In this document: piece by piece, positions 7,159 through 13,790 of the stretch
Layout: every line of letters begins with the position of its first letter
How positions within the stretch are numbered: position 1 is the first letter of the stretch
Assembly (NCBI GenBank): GCA_964427895.1
Contig: CAYRUZ010000017.1
Location: forward strand, 1 to 28,331
DNA from: CAYRUZ01 sp964427895
GTDB taxonomy: Bacteria; Patescibacteriota; Gracilibacteria; Peribacterales; Peribacteraceae
DNA: 28,331 nucleotides
Direction of reading: 5' to 3'
The notes under the pieces: model-generated
Told to the model about the DNA's origin: nothing
Databases searched by the model: none
What the model saw: the letters and a program-made list of their open reading frames with translations, nothing else
Translations under genes and position numbers: made by a program

Positions 7159-9735
7159 TTAGGCGCGCGATCCGCGGCCGCCGCCGATCGAACCGTGCTG
7201 CACGACTTCGGTCTTCACCGTACCGGTGCCTACCGGAGCGCTCGGCTGGGAAGGAACACTCGGCTGAGAGGGGGCGCTGGGCTGGGACGGAGCGCTGGGC
7301 TGCAGGCTGACACCCAAGCGAGCGAGAATATTCGTGAGGTTGAGGGCGGTGATATCGACCACGACCGTGTTCGGACCGCGCTCGACACCCGGGATAGCCG
7401 TGGTGGCCGGGACGACGTTGCTTCCCATGGTCGCACCCACGAAGTCCTGGTAGCGCTTGAAGTTCTGCTGCTGGACGTCGGTCGGGTTGTTGACGGGGTT
7501 GGCGACGAGGAAGTACTTCTGCTGGCCGTTGACCGTGGCGGTCTTGATGTCGAAGACCACGCCCGGGAACTGGCGGTTGAGCGCCTCGACGAGCGAGCGG
7601 CGGAGGGCATCCGGGTTGAGGCTCGGAGAGGTTGCAGGACGATTGAGACGATCCTCCAGGCGCTTGGCCAAGGCTTCGTCGTTGTTGCGGCGTGCATCGT
7701 CGATGCGCTGGCGCAGGCGAGCGATGTACGCTTCGGAGCGCTGCATGACGCCGTTGTCGACGAGGAAGTCGGAGAGAGTATCGACGAAGTTCGTCCAGAA
7801 ATCCTGCGAGCGGCGGCGATCAGGATTGCCGCGCAGGCGGACCTTGACCTCATCGGCTTCGATGTACAGCTCGTGACGGTTCAGCTGTCCGGCGGCGTTG
7901 AGGTTCTGCAGCACGGCTTGGCGCATGCGAGCGCGTGCGGTCGGATCGGTGCTGGTGGCATTCACCGCCGTGTTGAGGTTGGCGAGGTCGGTGGCGAAGT
8001 CCGCCGGCTGGACGTTGTTCGTGTTGAGCTTCGTCTTAAGGGCGGTGATCTTCTCGCGAACCGCGGCCGGGATTTCCTCGGCCGGGCGAACGCGGACCTT
8101 GAGCTGACCCGCATCGATGTAGATCTGATGGTTGGTCAGTTCGCCGGCGCGGTTGAGGTCGTTGGCGACTGCCGTGCGCAGAGCGGGGCGGCGATCCTCC
8201 GCAACGGCACCGTTTACGGCGGCATTGAGCTCGCCGATTTCGGTGGCGGCGCTCTCCGGCGTGGCGCCGGAAGCATTGAGCTTCGTCTTCACGGCGTTCA
8301 TCTTCTGGCGGACAGCGTCGGAGATGGTTTCCGTGGTTTCAGTCGGAGCACTCGGGCCGCGGGTGAGGCGCAGCGCGTCGCCCTCGAAGACGGCAACGAG
8401 GTTGCGGCCGCGAGCGGCACTGATGATCTGGGCGCGGACCGCTTCCTTTGCGCCCGGGTTGGGGGCACCGGCAACGGTGGCCTGGAGATCCGTGATCACA
8501 TCGGCGGAAATGGCGCCGGTAGCAGGAACACGGTCGAGAACCGTGCTGATGCGGGCGCGGACGTCTGCCGGAATTTCCGAGCGGGCCTCTGAGCGCTCGA
8601 GGGCGACGACCAAGTCAGTCGCAGTCGTTCCGGTAATGGTCGCGGTGTAGCCGCGATCAGCGACCTTCGTTTCAACGTAGGCACGGCCGCGGGCGCGCTG
8701 GGCGTCCGTCAGGCCGCGCAGGGCAGTCTGCAGGTTGCCCGCTTCGGCGCCGCCGTTGGCGGCGGCAGGAGGCAGAGCGAGACGACCCACGGCGGCATCA
8801 ACCGGCCCCGTGAAGGAGACGGGCAAAGCATCGGGGGCGACTTCGGCGGCAGGCAGGGCGCGCGTCATGATGGCCTGCAATTCTGCGTACTGGCTGTTGG
8901 CGCGATTGATGAGGGCGATGCCATCCGTCACACCGGCGGCATCGGAGGCGGCCGACATGGCATCGGTTCTCTTGATGGCAGCGGTGCGGAACGCACTGCG
9001 CAGCGCGGTGAGGTTGGCAGTCGTGCGTCCGCCCGGAGCCATGTAGCGATCGGCGGCGGCCTGGAGGGCGTTCTTGTCCGTCAGGAAGTTCGCATCGCTG
9101 AGGGCATCCACGGTGGCGGCGTCGACAGCAGCGCCGAGAGGCGGAATCTGCGCGGTGAAACCGGCGTCCGTCATCAAGGCATTCAACACGCCGATCTGGC
9201 GAGTGAGCTCGGTGATTTCGGCACCGACGGAATGCGACGTCTCATCCCACGAGGGGCCCGAAGTGGAATCCACGCGGTTGCGGATTTCCGTGTAGAGCGC
9301 CTCCAGATGCGTGCGTGCGGCACCCGTAAGAGCGGTATTCGCTGCGGCCTCGCCAGGATCCCCGGCGGGGACGTTGCGGCGCAGCGCGATCGCCGCAGTG
9401 AGGGATGCGACGCGGCCGGTCGGCGACTCGAACTGTGTACGGAGCGTGTTGACCGCGGGCGTGCTGTTGCGGCGCGTAATCTGTTCATTCAGTCTCGTTG
9501 CTGCCGCCAATACTGCAGGGCGATTGGTTGCATCGACACTGCCAACCTGCGTCTGAATGCGGGCAAGCGTGTCGGCAGCGCGCTTCACGGAGCCGGCATC
9601 CGGGTTGTGCCGCAGCTCTTCGGCCTGCGCATCCGCCTGGTGGATCAGCTCTTCATGGTTCACGGCGTCCCACAGCAGACGGTGCTCGCGAGACGAGCCG
9701 ATGTCCGCGAAGGAGAAGGTGAGAAGATGTTTCAT
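7159..9735 (-). CDS. Large Ala-rich repeat protein of unknown function
   Basis: This 858-aa protein is rich in Ala, Thr, Asn and Arg and matches no family I know. Residues 1-345 are mainly helical. Three related units of about 75-80 residues follow (roughly 389-460, 472-550 and 557-636). Each is a helical stretch (AVREKITALKTKLN, LNAAVN or LNTAVN) ending in a beta-hairpin such as NHQIYIDAGQLKVRVR or RHELYIEADEVKVRLR. A charged segment (about 640-700) and a mixed domain (710-810) come next. The tail contains QPSAPSQPSAPSQPSVPSQ and a Gly/Arg end. There is no signal peptide or membrane segment. ATG 9735 lies 30 nt after the stop of the upstream 110-aa gene, with no SD. Structural, scaffold or adhesive roles are possible. 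Confidence 0.6.
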   Translation of the reverse strand: MKHLLTFSFADIGSSREHRLLWDAVNHEELIHQADAQAEELRHNPDAGSVKRAADTLARIQTQVGSVDATNRPAVLAAATRLNEQITRRNSTPAVNTLRTQFESPTGRVASLTAAIALRRNVPAGDPGEAAANTALTGAARTHLEALYTEIRNRVDSTSGPSWDETSHSVGAEITELTRQIGVLNALMTDAGFTAQIPPLGAAVDAATVDALSDANFLTDKNALQAAADRYMAPGGRTTANLTALRSAFRTAAIKRTDAMSAASDAAGVTDGIALINRANSQYAELQAIMTRALPAAEVAPDALPVSFTGPVDAAVGRLALPPAAANGGAEAGNLQTALRGLTDAQRARGRAYVETKVADRGYTATITGTTATDLVVALERSEARSEIPADVRARISTVLDRVPATGAISADVITDLQATVAGAPNPGAKEAVRAQIISAARGRNLVAVFEGDALRLTRGPSAPTETTETISDAVRQKMNAVKTKLNASGATPESAATEIGELNAAVNGAVAEDRRPALRTAVANDLNRAGELTNHQIYIDAGQLKVRVRPAEEIPAAVREKITALKTKLNTNNVQPADFATDLANLNTAVNATSTDPTARARMRQAVLQNLNAAGQLNRHELYIEADEVKVRLRGNPDRRRSQDFWTNFVDTLSDFLVDNGVMQRSEAYIARLRQRIDDARRNNDEALAKRLEDRLNRPATSPSLNPDALRRSLVEALNRQFPGVVFDIKTATVNGQQKYFLVANPVNNPTDVQQQNFKRYQDFVGATMGSNVVPATTAIPGVERGPNTVVVDITALNLTNILARLGVSLQPSAPSQPSAPSQPSVPSQPSAPVGTGTVKTEVVQHGSIGGGRGSRA

Positions 9736-9765
9736 ATAACTGAAACGAAAAGGATGAAAAACTGA

Positions 9766-10098
9766 TCAACTGAAAGCCGCCTCAAGGGAAGCAAGGGCGG
9801 GTTGATCGCTCTGTCGGTCCTGCTCCTCTTTCGCCTTCAGCGCCTCGCGGCGCGACACACGCACTTCCTCCTGCACATCTGCCATGAACTTTTCGAATTC
9901 TGCATCGAACTTCGCGTACGCTGCCTCGTAGCGCTTCATGCGCACGGCGCGATCAGCCTCGCTCTCCCCCACGTACTTCGCATCCAGCGTCGGCAGCGTG
10001 GCCAACATCAAATCCGGTTCGATCTCGCTCATGAGCGTGTCGTACAGCTGTTCTGCCAACTGCTTGTTTTCGGCCTGTGCTTCGGCTGCTTGAACCAT
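9766..10098 (-). CDS. Small charged helical protein of unknown function
   Basis: The 110-aa protein is almost entirely predicted helix, with alternating acidic and basic residues (KRYEAAYAKFDAEFEKFMADV, EEVRVSRREALKAKEEQDR). It looks like a coiled-coil or helical-bundle protein. There is no cysteine, signal peptide or known domain. It is the first gene of the minus-strand group that continues with the repeat protein and the transglutaminase-like protein. The group's best promoter (TTGTAA-17-TATAAT) lies just upstream. The short leader is A-rich with no SD. Its position suggests an accessory or chaperone-like partner of the repeat protein, but that is inference only. Confidence 0.6.
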   Translation of the reverse strand: MVQAAEAQAENKQLAEQLYDTLMSEIEPDLMLATLPTLDAKYVGESEADRAVRMKRYEAAYAKFDAEFEKFMADVQEEVRVSRREALKAKEEQDRQSDQPALASLEAAFS

Positions 10099-10131
10099 GT
10101 ATTGATGTGAGTTTTTGTTGTTTCTGCGATC

Positions 10132-10160
10132 ATTATATCATAGATCGTCTTTTCTTACAA
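10132..10160 (-). promoter_or_regulatory. Promoter of the repeat-protein gene group (TTGTAA-17-TATAAT)
   Basis: On the minus strand, TTGTAA (10160-10155), a 17-nt spacer and a perfect TATAAT (10137-10132) precede the 110-aa gene. The predicted leader is about 28 nt, A-rich and without an SD. This is the best sigma70-type match in this part of the window. Confidence 0.7.
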
Positions 10161-10164
10161 GGCG

Positions 10165-11154
10165 TCAACTCCTCCCCCATCCGAGACTCTCCAGTCCCGC
10201 GATGTAGTCGGTCTTCGTTCCGAAACGGCACTGCTCGAAAGCAATCCAGCTCGGCTCGCGCAGCGCATTGAACATCGGAAGATCGATGCAATACACACCA
10301 CTCTCGCACCGCACATTTTTTTTGTTGCCGAAATGAACGACCGCGACCTCGGCATCAGTATGCTTCGGCAGCTGATAGTCCTTCGCGATCTTGCCCTGCG
10401 TGTTCTTCGCGCAGGTGACATCGAAAGCCAGCAAGCGATTGTCTGCGACACGCATCACCGCGTCGTACTCTTCTATCGCATGATGATCTTCCTTATAGAG
10501 CGTGCAACTGTGCGGGCTGCGATGGGTCGACCGGAATCGATGTCCGCCGAAGAGCGACAGCAGTTGATGCTCGTCATGGATGGGCTTGTGCGTCGGCCTG
10601 CGTTTCACCATGGAGAACGAATCGGCAACGCAGGGCTCTTGCACGAAGCGGTCCATCAATTTGCCGAACACGACTTCCGCCATTTCCGATGTCGTGGAAA
10701 TGGCCTCCAGATGAGGAGCGGGACCATTCTTTTGGCGCTTGCGGCAGGCCGCTTCCGACACGCGGTCGATGATCTCGTCCCAGTCTGCATCCAGCCAGCG
10801 CATCATGTCACGATACGGGACGCTCGCGGTGCAGAAGTCGGCGATGGTGCTCAAGAGAGCGGGCATGTCGCGCTCAAGGCGCTCGGGATTCAACTCAACG
10901 CGAAAGCGGCGCATCACGGAATCATCGCGCGACGGCAGCTGCATGTCGTGCACGGTGAGCGATTTCGAACTCAGCACCTCGTGGTCGGAGAGCGCATGGC
11001 GCAAGCTCGATACCGTGTCGCTTCGCGCGCTGCGGATATCCCACATCACTACCGCCTGCTTGTTCCGTAAGACTTCGGGGACCAACTCGTCAATGCGTCT
11101 GGCTTCCTCATGATCGCCGTTCATGTGCCGCACAAAGACGCTGGGTCTGCCCAT
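10165..11154 (-). CDS. Possible PD-(D/E)XK-type nuclease-like protein
   Basis: The 329-aa protein has no clear family match. Its C-terminal third contains EEYDAVMRVADNRLLAFDVTCAK (Glu228, Glu229, Asp231, Asp245, Lys250), written here as E-E-Y-D...F-D-V-T-C-A-K. Two strands with an acidic residue in each and a nearby lysine recall the PD-(D/E)XK nuclease core, but the exact (D/E)xK is not present. The segment continues with KIAKDYQLPKHTDAEVAVVHFG, as nuclease folds often do. The N-terminal half is helical. The open frame reaches a TTG at 11199. I choose ATG 11154 because a TATAAA -10 ends 7 nt before it and the TTG lies upstream of that promoter. A strong divergent promoter follows. Function is unproven. 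Confidence 0.55.
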   Translation of the reverse strand: MGRPSVFVRHMNGDHEEARRIDELVPEVLRNKQAVVMWDIRSARSDTVSSLRHALSDHEVLSSKSLTVHDMQLPSRDDSVMRRFRVELNPERLERDMPALLSTIADFCTASVPYRDMMRWLDADWDEIIDRVSEAACRKRQKNGPAPHLEAISTTSEMAEVVFGKLMDRFVQEPCVADSFSMVKRRPTHKPIHDEHQLLSLFGGHRFRSTHRSPHSCTLYKEDHHAIEEYDAVMRVADNRLLAFDVTCAKNTQGKIAKDYQLPKHTDAEVAVVHFGNKKNVRCESGVYCIDLPMFNALREPSWIAFEQCRFGTKTDYIAGLESLGWGRS

Positions 11155-11161
11155 ATGTTCT

Positions 11162-11220
11162 TTTATAACATTTTTTATTATTTTGTCAAAATTTGACAAA
11201 TACGAAAAAGTTGATATTTT
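11162..11220. promoter_or_regulatory. Back-to-back divergent promoters over a palindrome
   Basis: Minus strand: TTGACA (11189-11184), 16 nt, TATAAA (11167-11162), 7 nt before ATG 11154. Plus strand: TTGACA (11193-11198), 16 nt, TATTTT (11215-11220). The two -35 boxes are the halves of a palindrome, TTGTCAAA-A-TTTGACAA, separated by only 3 nt. A dimeric regulator or competing polymerases could couple the two directions. Confidence 0.6.
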
Positions 11221-11253
11221 GTTCTTCTGCTTCCTTTACAGCACCGCGTACGA

Positions 11254-11385
11254 TCCCCACGCACCCGTCCTCTTGTTAGAGGCGGTCTTCCGGACACGGA
11301 AGAGGCTACACTCCCCCACCCTCCACTCCCCTCAACAGGGAGCGATGCTTCGGCATCATGAGGAGAGGCCGGGTGCTCGTGGGGA
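11254..11385 (+). ncRNA. Candidate structured leader RNA (multibranched)
   Basis: By eye the leader folds into a closed multibranched RNA. P1 pairs CCCCACGCACCCG (11255-11267) with CGGGTGCTCGTGGGG (11370-11384), leaving a 2-nt bulge and adding a closing T-A pair. Inside are P2 CCTCT-TGTT-AGAGG (11269-11282), P3 TCTTCCG-GACA-CGGAAGA (11286-11303), P4 CTCCC-CTCAACA-GGGAG (11326-11342) and P5 GATGC-TTCG-GCATC (11344-11357), the last with a stable UUCG loop. It lies between the plus-strand promoter at 11193 and the SD of the gene at 11433. It resembles a riboswitch-like or protein-binding leader, but matches no class I can name. No covariation evidence is available from one sequence. Confidence 0.5.
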
Positions 11386-11432
11386 GCGCCAACAACTGTT
11401 CGTGTATCTCAACCAAGACCAAGGAGTTCGAC

Positions 11433-11810
11433 ATGTTCCGCAAACTGCTTCCCGCCGCCCTTGTGGTGGCCGCCATCGTGCTGATCGCCAACGCCGCCGC
11501 CAAGGCCAGCGACCCGCCGTTCCCCAGCCCGCACCCCACCGCCAAGTTCGTGCAGATCGAAGTGACGAAGGACCCCTTCACCGGCGTCCAGCGCATCACC
11601 CTCGATGGCAAGAACTACGCCGTGGTCAACGACTTCGGGCCGGACGGCAAGCCGACGGACGCCCTGCCCCTCCCCGACGGCTACGACAAGAAACACGTCT
11701 GGGTCGTCCCCGAAACCGGCCTGCGCGACGGCCACCCCCACCTGCGGGTGTTCTGGAACTGCTTCCCCACGTCGAAGAAGACGACCCGGGGCATGATGCT
11801 TATCAAATGA
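11433..11810 (+). CDS. Small exported protein of unknown function
   Basis: The 126-aa protein begins with a signal peptide, a basic MFRK followed by LLPAALVVAAIVLIANAAAKA, with probable cleavage after AKA. The mature part of about 100 residues is beta-rich with DPFTGVQRITLDGKNYAVV and HVWVVPETGLRDGHPHLRV. It has one cysteine (WNCFPTS) and no known domain. ATG 11433 is chosen over the upstream in-frame start because AAGGAG (11421-11426) sits 6 nt before it and the signal peptide begins there. It is the first gene of a four-gene plus-strand island. It has its own promoter and folded leader upstream and a U-rich terminator downstream, so it is monocistronic. Its SD contrasts with the SD-less genes outside the island. 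Confidence 0.65.
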   Translation: MFRKLLPAALVVAAIVLIANAAAKASDPPFPSPHPTAKFVQIEVTKDPFTGVQRITLDGKNYAVVNDFGPDGKPTDALPLPDGYDKKHVWVVPETGLRDGHPHLRVFWNCFPTSKKTTRGMMLIK

Positions 11811-11841
11811 CGTGACGGGAGCTACGCCTCCCGACACGGAC

Positions 11842-11870
11842 AGCCGCGCGCTCCCCGCGGTTGTTTTTTT
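11842..11870 (+). terminator. Rho-independent terminator
   Basis: AGCCGCG (11842-11848) pairs with CGCGGTT (11856-11862), including one G-U pair, followed by GTTTTTTT. An additional 6-bp hairpin, CGGGAG-CTACGC-CTCCCG, lies just upstream. It ends the transcript of the exported-protein gene. Confidence 0.75.
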
Positions 11871-11881
11871 CGCCCAAATGT

Positions 11882-11909
11882 TTGATTTGAGGCTTTTTTG
11901 TTGTATAAT
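11882..11909 (+). promoter_or_regulatory. Promoter (TTGATT-16-TATAAT)
   Basis: TTGATT (11882-11887), a 16-nt spacer and a perfect TATAAT (11904-11909) precede the second island gene. An overlapping TTGAGG-16-TATACT (11887-11914) is also possible. Confidence 0.65.
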
Positions 11910-11922
11910 ATACTTTGCTGAT

Positions 11923-11957
11923 CCTTTCACCACCGGACGTCGGTTTGGGTGAAAAGG
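11923..11957 (+). ncRNA. Leader hairpin shared in type with the following genes
   Basis: CCTTTCACC (11923-11931) pairs with GGTGAAAAGG (11948-11957) apart from one bulged A. It is topped by ACCG-GACGT-CGGT (11932-11944). The 5' flank GCTGATCCT and the 3' flank ACTCGTATCA-GGAGA also occur, almost unchanged, in the leader at 12638-12710. Confidence 0.55.
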
Positions 11958-11993
11958 ACGTAGAAACAACCACTCGTATCAGGAGAAAGAGTC

Positions 11994-12530
11994 ATGTTCA
12001 GTCCGCTTTTCGCCATGAGTTTTCCGGAGATCGCTAGCCCCATCGTCCTGCTGGGCATCATGTTCATCATCCTCTGGCTGCTCCCCAACAAGGGATCGGA
12101 AGCCGGGAAGGTGGACAGCGGTGTCGCCAGCACCGGCGGGTTCGTGATCGTGGGAATCTTCATCGGCATCGTGCTGGCGTTCAACCCCGCGTGGCACGAT
12201 TCGTTTAAGGAATGGGGGTTCATCAAGTGGGTGTGGAACGACAAGTCTGCTGCCGGTACGGCTTCTGCTGCATCTACGAAGCAGACCCTCACCCTGCCGA
12301 AAAACCCGACCTACAACCCCAAGACCGGCGAGGTCACCGTCGAAGACGCACCCCCCGCGGGCAGCGTGATGGTGGTCTACTGGAAAGGCGGCCTCACCAT
12401 TCAGGACAAAAACGGTGGCAGCCGCTTCCCGGGCAAGTCGGGCAACATCGGCACGGGCGCCAGTGAAGTCTTCGTGCGCTTCTACAACGAAGGAAGCGGA
12501 GAAATGTCACAGCCCGTTGCCGTCAAATGA
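11994..12530 (+). CDS. Two-helix membrane protein with a C-terminal beta domain
   Basis: The 178-aa protein has predicted transmembrane helices at about 14-31 (SPIVLLGIMFIILWLL) and 47-63 (GGFVIVGIFIGIVLAF). A soluble domain follows. Its last 85 residues are beta-rich (TLTLPKNPTYNPKTGEVTV, GSVMVVYWKGGLTIQDKNGG, EVFVRFYNEG) and probably form a small beta-sandwich. The C-terminal end (SEVFVRFYNEGSGEMSQPVAVK) resembles that of the next gene product, which ends GGRVYVVNAAGVTSETIPLPTK, so the two domains may be related. ATG 11994 has AGGAG (11981-11985) with 8-nt spacing. It has its own promoter, leader hairpin and terminator. No family is recognised. Confidence 0.65.
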   Translation: MFSPLFAMSFPEIASPIVLLGIMFIILWLLPNKGSEAGKVDSGVASTGGFVIVGIFIGIVLAFNPAWHDSFKEWGFIKWVWNDKSAAGTASAASTKQTLTLPKNPTYNPKTGEVTVEDAPPAGSVMVVYWKGGLTIQDKNGGSRFPGKSGNIGTGASEVFVRFYNEGSGEMSQPVAVK

Positions 12531-12554
12531 CGTTCGGAGGGCCGGATCAGCCCG

Positions 12555-12587
12555 GGGCGGAGCGACACACCAGTCGTTCCGCCCTTT
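12555..12587 (+). terminator. Strong hairpin terminator
   Basis: GGGCGGAGCGAC (12555-12566) pairs with GTCGTTCCGCCC (12573-12584) through 12 pairs including one G-U, with a 6-nt loop, followed by TTTCCC. It lies 24 nt after the stop codon of the two-helix membrane protein. Confidence 0.7.
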
Positions 12588-12601
12588 CCCTATGCAAATA
12601 C

Positions 12602-12637
12602 TTGACTGTTAAGTCAAATTGTCCTATTTTATATAAT
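12602..12637 (+). promoter_or_regulatory. Promoter region with a palindromic -35
   Basis: TTGACT (12602-12607) is 17 nt from TATTTT (12625-12630). A perfect TATAAT at 12632-12637 is 24 nt away and lacks a good -35. TTGACT-GTTA-AGTCAA (12602-12617) is an inverted repeat that overlaps the -35, so it could bind a regulator. Confidence 0.5.
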
Positions 12638-12643
12638 GCTGAT

Positions 12644-12685
12644 CCTCGACACCATCGCAGTGTGTGCGTGGAAAGAATGTCGAGG
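12644..12685 (+). ncRNA. Leader hairpin (CCTCGACA/TGTCGAGG)
   Basis: CCTCGACA (12644-12651) pairs perfectly with TGTCGAGG (12678-12685). The 5' side of the loop reads GACACCATCG, which recurs in the leader at 13739. The flanks GCTGATCCT and ACTCGTATCA-AGAGA match the leader of the preceding gene. Confidence 0.55.
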
Positions 12686-12719
12686 TCGCATCCGCAACTC
12701 GTATCAAGAGAGGTGTTTC

Positions 12720-13583
12720 GTGAGCAAGGTTCGCAACTACTGGGACAGTCTGGACGACGGCACGAAGAACAAGGTCAAGCAGCGCGGCATCGCCTACGGT
12801 CTCGTGGGTCTGGTGCTGTGTGTGCTGGCGCTCATCTTCGTCAGCAAGACGGCCGGTCTGTTCCTCGGGCTCGTGGCCCTCGTGGTGGTCGGTCTGTCCA
12901 TCGCCGACGTGCTCGTGTCCGACCAGACGGAAGACGCCGCGGTCGCCATCGCCGACGGCCTGTACTACGAAAAGGACGACGGCACCATGGCCAACGACAC
13001 GGAAATCCAAGCCCATCTCGCTGACCCGACGGCTAACCCCCTGACGGTCGTGAAGGTGAAGGCCGGAGATCCGCTGCCGGAAAGCATCGGGCGCAGCCAA
13101 CTGCAGGCCAACTTCCCCGGTCAGGTGTTCGAACACGTCAAGGCGGCGGCCATGTTCCTGTGCGGAGCCATCGTGCTGGCAGCGCTCCTGTACCGCGGCG
13201 GGGATGTCCCCCCGACGCCTCTGCAGGAGTATCTGGACAGCTTCGTCGGCTACGTGCAGCAAAAGAAGACCGTCGTGGACACCAGCGTCAAGCCGCAGCA
13301 ACCCGTTCCCCCGATCGACGCGGCCCCGGAAATCACCGCGGACATGAAGACGCAGATCACCCGCGTGAGCGACACCGAAGCCTCGGTCCCAAAGGCCAAG
13401 GACCTCCGGTGGGTGCTCATTCACGAAGGCAAGGCGCGGTACATCGAAGTGGGCCGGGCGGGCGTGCTGGAACGCGGCGATAAGCTGCACTTCAGCGCCT
13501 CGACCTCCCTCAACGGTGGACGCGTCTACGTGGTGAACGCGGCGGGTGTCACGTCCGAAACGATTCCGCTGCCGACCAAATGA
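12720..13583 (+). CDS. Three-helix membrane protein with a C-terminal soluble domain
   Basis: The 287-aa protein starts at GTG 12720, preceded by AAGAGAGG with about 6-nt spacing. There is no ATG at a better place. Predicted helices lie at about 24-41 and 44-64 (GLVGLVLCVLALIF, LFLGLVALVVVGLS) and at 142-157 (AAMFLCGAIVLAALLY). A soluble loop of about 75 residues separates them. The C-terminal domain (about 190-287) is beta-rich (RWVLIHEGKARYIEVGRAG, KLHFSASTSLNGGRVYVV) and resembles the end of the preceding product. No known family. It is monocistronic between two terminators, and its leader is closely similar to that of the preceding gene. The pair may be diverged paralogues or subunits of one membrane complex. 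Confidence 0.65.
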   Translation: MSKVRNYWDSLDDGTKNKVKQRGIAYGLVGLVLCVLALIFVSKTAGLFLGLVALVVVGLSIADVLVSDQTEDAAVAIADGLYYEKDDGTMANDTEIQAHLADPTANPLTVVKVKAGDPLPESIGRSQLQANFPGQVFEHVKAAAMFLCGAIVLAALLYRGGDVPPTPLQEYLDSFVGYVQQKKTVVDTSVKPQQPVPPIDAAPEITADMKTQITRVSDTEASVPKAKDLRWVLIHEGKARYIEVGRAGVLERGDKLHFSASTSLNGGRVYVVNAAGVTSETIPLPTK

Positions 13584-13607
13584 CTTTCTGCTACTAACAA
13601 CGCACCA

Positions 13608-13660
13608 CTGATCGGTGACTAGATCAGCGAAACGGGTAGGCTCTCCAGCCTGCCCGTTTT
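13608..13660 (+). terminator. Tandem hairpin terminator
   Basis: A small hairpin CTGATC-GGTGACTA-GATCAG (13608-13627) is followed by AACGGGTAGGCT-CTCC-AGCCTGCCCGTT (13631-13658), which has one G-U pair, and then TTGTCGT. The second stem is a convincing terminator stem with a short U tract. Confidence 0.65.
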
Positions 13661-13692
13661 GTCGTGGCTTTGGGGAATACGCGTGAAGCATA

Positions 13693-13721
13693 TTGACTTT
13701 ATGGCAATTTTGTTTTAATTT
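13693..13721 (+). promoter_or_regulatory. Putative promoter (TTGACT-17-TAATTT)
   Basis: TTGACT (13693-13698), a 17-nt spacer and a weak AT-rich -10 (13716-13721) lie upstream of the fourth island gene. The AT-rich tract 13690-13725 stands out from the GC-rich surroundings. Confidence 0.45.
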
Positions 13722-13729
13722 ATTGAGTG

Positions 13730-13763
13730 GGCTCCTTTGACACCATCGTACGTACCGGGAGCC
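13730..13763 (+). ncRNA. Leader hairpin (GGCTCC/GGAGCC) carrying the shared GACACCATCG motif
   Basis: GGCTCC (13730-13735) pairs with GGAGCC (13758-13763). The 5' side of the loop, CTTTGACACCATCGTACG, resembles both preceding leaders: GACACCATCG is identical to 12648-12657, and CTCCTTTGACACC matches ATCCTTTCACCACC in 11921-11934. Confidence 0.5.
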
Positions 13764-13790
13764 ACAACGAACCTTTTTTGGAGGCATCAC

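Noticed and set aside
5298..8592. Long plus-strand open frames (670 and 556 codons) opposite the transglutaminase-like and repeat-protein genes
   Set aside because: They are antisense shadows in GC-rich DNA. The minus-strand frames have promoters, motifs and repeats; the plus-strand ones have neither motifs nor plausible composition (Arg/Gly/His-rich).
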